Shown: piece by piece, positions 61,996 to 64,000 of the stretch
How positions within the stretch are numbered: the stretch's first letter is position 1
Layout: the number at the start of each line of letters is the position of its first letter
From: Pseudomonas psychrophila HA-4
Lineage (GTDB): Bacteria; Pseudomonadota; Gammaproteobacteria; Pseudomonadales; Pseudomonadaceae
Length of the DNA stretch: 64,000 nucleotides
Direction: 5' to 3'
Assembly: GCF_000282975.1 (NCBI RefSeq)
Contig: NZ_ALJC01000093.1
Coordinates: 62,001 to 126,000, forward strand
Translations under genes and position numbers: made by a program
The notes under the pieces: generated by a model
What the model was told of the DNA's origin: nothing
Database searches by the model: none
What the model saw: only the letters and a program-made list of their open reading frames with translations

Positions 61996-62431
61996 GGCTT
62001 ACTCATCCGTTAAAAAGCTTCGCACTTTTCTAAATAAATGCGGGCATTAAATAGCCCGTACGGTCGCCGCAAACGCACGGTGCAAAACCACAACCAAAAA
62101 ATTAAGACGACAAAATAAGGCGAAATCCTATCAGCGCCAGCATTGAAACTCATTAGGGCAAACGTGCTAGTGGCCATGTAACCCTATCTATAAATTTGGG
62201 AATGGCCTTACATAATTAATCGATAATTCTTACGCAATAATTTTCCAACTCTTACAGCTCATTCCAGCGGACATAAAACCCTGCACATAGCACTGACCGT
62301 TTTAGCCCATTTAATAAAGGCGTGCGCGCCTGAGGTTTGATCTTAAACGACCCTCTAGCCTTCAACGTTTAGTCATCCTCGTCTTTAGAGACGTCAGAAA
62401 CCGGTTAAAACCGAGCTGTATCGACCCCCTG
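61996..62431. other. Long non-coding region upstream of the phosphatase
   Basis: About 440 bp, AT-richer than its surroundings, with no credible gene. Hairpins CGGGC/GCCCG (62042-62059) and CGTCT-TTAG-AGACG (about 62379-62392) are visible; the first may end the response-regulator transcript. A small RNA cannot be excluded but no promoter-terminator pair was found. Confidence 0.4.
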
Positions 62432-62449
62432 CTGTCATCTCGATGTCAC
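62432..62449 (+). promoter_or_regulatory. PHO box upstream of the metallophosphatase
   Basis: CTGTCATCTCGATGTCAC matches the PhoB consensus CTGTCATAAAACTGTCAC at 14 of 18 positions with both TGTCA cores intact, 46 nt before the ATG. Confidence 0.75.
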
Positions 62450-62494
62450 GGGGTTTTGTTTCCTTGGGCGCAGTTCGCCACTCAAGGAGGCTCC

Positions 62495-63895
62495 ATGATT
62501 CGCCCAACGTTATTGGCTCTCGCGCTATTTTCAGTGATCAACTGTGCTTGCGCCCAATCCGTTTCACCTCTGCCGCACTCACCCGGTACACCTTATGCCG
62601 CCAGCGGTCTGGCAGACCGTATTGTGCTGACCCCCGGCGCCAATCCCGCTCGGGAAATGGCCGTGACCTTTCGCACCGATACGCGCCAGCAAGCGTCTCA
62701 GTTGCAGTTGGCAATAGCGCTCGATGGCCCACAACTGGACAAGGCAGCTCATTTACTTGAAGGCAAACAGGTGAGCCTAGACACCGAAAACGGTGCAGCC
62801 CTTTACCATCAAGTGCGCCTACATGATTTGCAGCCAGACACCGCCTATGTGTACCGCGTCAAAGGTGCCGAAGGCTGGAGCGAATGGTTGCAGTTCCATA
62901 CCCCGACCGAAGCGTTCAAACCGTTTAACTTTATCTACATGGGCGATATGCAGAACGACATCTTGTCGTTGGCCTCGCGCAGTATTCGTCAGGCGCTGCA
63001 CAGTGTGGCTAATCCGGCGTTGGTCGTGCATGCAGGGGACTTAGTTTCGCAACGCGATGATTTGGTACACGACGATCAATGGGGCGAATGGAATCAGGCA
63101 GGCGGCTACAACTACGCGATGCTTCCCCAAGTCGTCGCTATTGGTAATCACGAATACTTGGACAGCACTAACCCTGACGGCACTGAAGGCCGCACCCTGA
63201 GCCCGCACTGGAGCCGTCAGTTTGCGTTGCCGGACAACGGCGTGCCGGGTTTGAAGAACACCACTTATTTTGTTGATTACCAAGGCGTGCGTTTTATCGT
63301 GCTGGATGGCACTGCGGCGCTCGACATGGGCACGTTGACCAAGCAAACCGAATGGCTTGAGAAGAGCCTGAAAAACAGCCCGGCGCGCTGGAACATTGTG
63401 GTCAATCACCAACCCGTATTCACCTGCGCTCGCCCCGAAGATACCGAGCCGTTGAAGGCCGCATGGAAACCGCTGTTCGAGCAGTACGCGGTCGATTTGG
63501 TATTGCAGGGTCATGACCATTGCTACAGCCGCGTCACCCACGAAGCCGGGCGTGAAGCCGCCAGCCTGGCCCGTGCAGGAGGTCAGGTTCAGGGGCCGGT
63601 GTATATGGTGTCGGTGGCGGGTTCGAAGATGTATGGCCTCAATGACCGCGCCCAACTGCAACCGGATCGCAGCGCCGAAGAAACCCAGCTGTATCAAACT
63701 ATCGACGTCCAGAACGCAAGCCTCAAAGTGCGCAGCTATACGGCAGCGGGCACGTTGTATGACGCCTTTGACCTAGAACGCGATGCCGACAATCGCAATC
63801 ACCTGATCGAGCCTGTGGACGACTTGCCAGCCGAACGCGCCTGTCATGGTACCGTCGGCCCGGATGGTTATCCGTGTAAGTCGCGGGGTAAGTGA
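62495..63895 (+). CDS. Secreted purple-acid-type metallophosphatase
   Basis: 466 residues. Signal peptide about 1-20 (MIRPTLLALALFSVINCACA). An N-terminal fibronectin-like domain (about 40-140: PAREMAVTFRTDTRQQASQL, LQPDTAYVYRVKG) precedes a calcineurin-like domain with the metal ligands YMGDMQND, VVHAGDLVSQ, AIGNHEYLD, NHQPVF and QGHDHCYSR. Frees phosphate from phosphomonoesters outside the membrane. CAAGGAGG precedes ATG 62495; upstream frame is disregarded. Its PHO box links it to the pst operon at 52037. Confidence 0.9.
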   Translation: MIRPTLLALALFSVINCACAQSVSPLPHSPGTPYAASGLADRIVLTPGANPAREMAVTFRTDTRQQASQLQLAIALDGPQLDKAAHLLEGKQVSLDTENGAALYHQVRLHDLQPDTAYVYRVKGAEGWSEWLQFHTPTEAFKPFNFIYMGDMQNDILSLASRSIRQALHSVANPALVVHAGDLVSQRDDLVHDDQWGEWNQAGGYNYAMLPQVVAIGNHEYLDSTNPDGTEGRTLSPHWSRQFALPDNGVPGLKNTTYFVDYQGVRFIVLDGTAALDMGTLTKQTEWLEKSLKNSPARWNIVVNHQPVFTCARPEDTEPLKAAWKPLFEQYAVDLVLQGHDHCYSRVTHEAGREAASLARAGGQVQGPVYMVSVAGSKMYGLNDRAQLQPDRSAEETQLYQTIDVQNASLKVRSYTAAGTLYDAFDLERDADNRNHLIEPVDDLPAERACHGTVGPDGYPCKSRGK

Positions 63896-63936
63896 GCTTC
63901 AACGCGTAGCGACTATATGGCTCGTTAATCAACGCC

Positions 63937-64000
63937 TCAGGTAATCGGTGCTGGGTTGAACAGGGTGATGTCGTTGTACAGTTTGTGCTGTTCGGCCCAG
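63937..64000 (-). CDS. C-terminal end of an unidentified gene
   Basis: The minus strand entering from the window edge reads WAEQHKLYNDITLFNPAPIT and stops at TGA. The peptide has normal composition but is too short to identify. Convergent with the phosphatase. Confidence 0.45.
   Translation of the reverse strand, partial: WAEQHKLYNDITLFNPAPIT

Noticed and set aside
62042..62392. Small RNA gene upstream of the phosphatase
   Set aside because: Two weak hairpins without a clear promoter or T-run; support is insufficient.

Overview
The window reads as chromosome of a Pseudomonas species, probably of the fluorescens/fragi lineage. The support is the dnaK-grpE-recN-fur-bamE-rnfH-ratA-smpB order, a cysteine-free 137-residue Fur, a Pseudomonas-type tmRNA, REP-type hairpins, and Pseudomonas families such as the DUF3077 protein and the SfnB-like flavoprotein. 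No database search was possible, so family names rest on reading motifs and remembered family features.

Layout. 1-5444: heat-shock (dnaK, grpE behind a sigma-32 promoter), SOS repair (recN behind a LexA box), iron control (fur), outer-membrane assembly (bamE), rnfH/ratA and smpB. 5449-14071: lactate module, with an LldR repressor facing lldP-lutA-lutB-lutC-dld and a palindromic operator between them; the last four genes overlap by 4 nt each. 14168-16142: an SfnB-like flavoprotein with a sigma-54 promoter, then a DUF3077 gene preceded by a cloverleaf-like foldable element. 16418-17160: a small exported protein and ssrA (tmRNA). 17161-about 30747: a P4-like satellite island inserted at the 3' end of ssrA, carrying integrase, AlpA, HTH, KilA-N, a DUF927 replication protein, an 11-copy iteron-like array, two inverted 288-bp copies of a regulatory leader each reading into a different small gene, an IS66-bounded composite element with an 8-bp target duplication carrying a PIN-like nuclease gene, a HTH-ParA-like protein without the P-loop lysine, and an orphan RelB-like antitoxin. 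30759-39540: a type I restriction-modification cluster (HTH-hsdM-hsdS-hsdR) and a dead IS3-family element.

39853-45951: a MocR-type regulator, a ureohydrolase of the agmatinase/guanidino-acid family and a complete polar amino-acid ABC importer, probably one guanidino-compound uptake and catabolism unit. 46491-50652: a methionine unit with an MTHFR-like protein, a flavin reductase, the core-MetE methionine synthase MesD and its partner MesX (DUF1852). 50844-51090 holds decayed copies of the lipoprotein and sensor kinase that occur intact at 59348-61282. 51971-57270: phosphate uptake (PHO box, pstSCAB without phoU) followed by a Fic-like pseudoenzyme and a HAD protein. 57341-64000: EamA exporter with divergent AraC regulator, small lipoprotein, divergent hybrid kinase/response regulator, and a secreted metallophosphatase behind a second PHO box.

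The least described material is in the island: the duplicated leader cassette with a terminator and an anti-Shine-Dalgarno loop, the iteron-like array, and the IS66-carried PIN protein. The foldable element upstream of the DUF3077 gene is the best non-island candidate.
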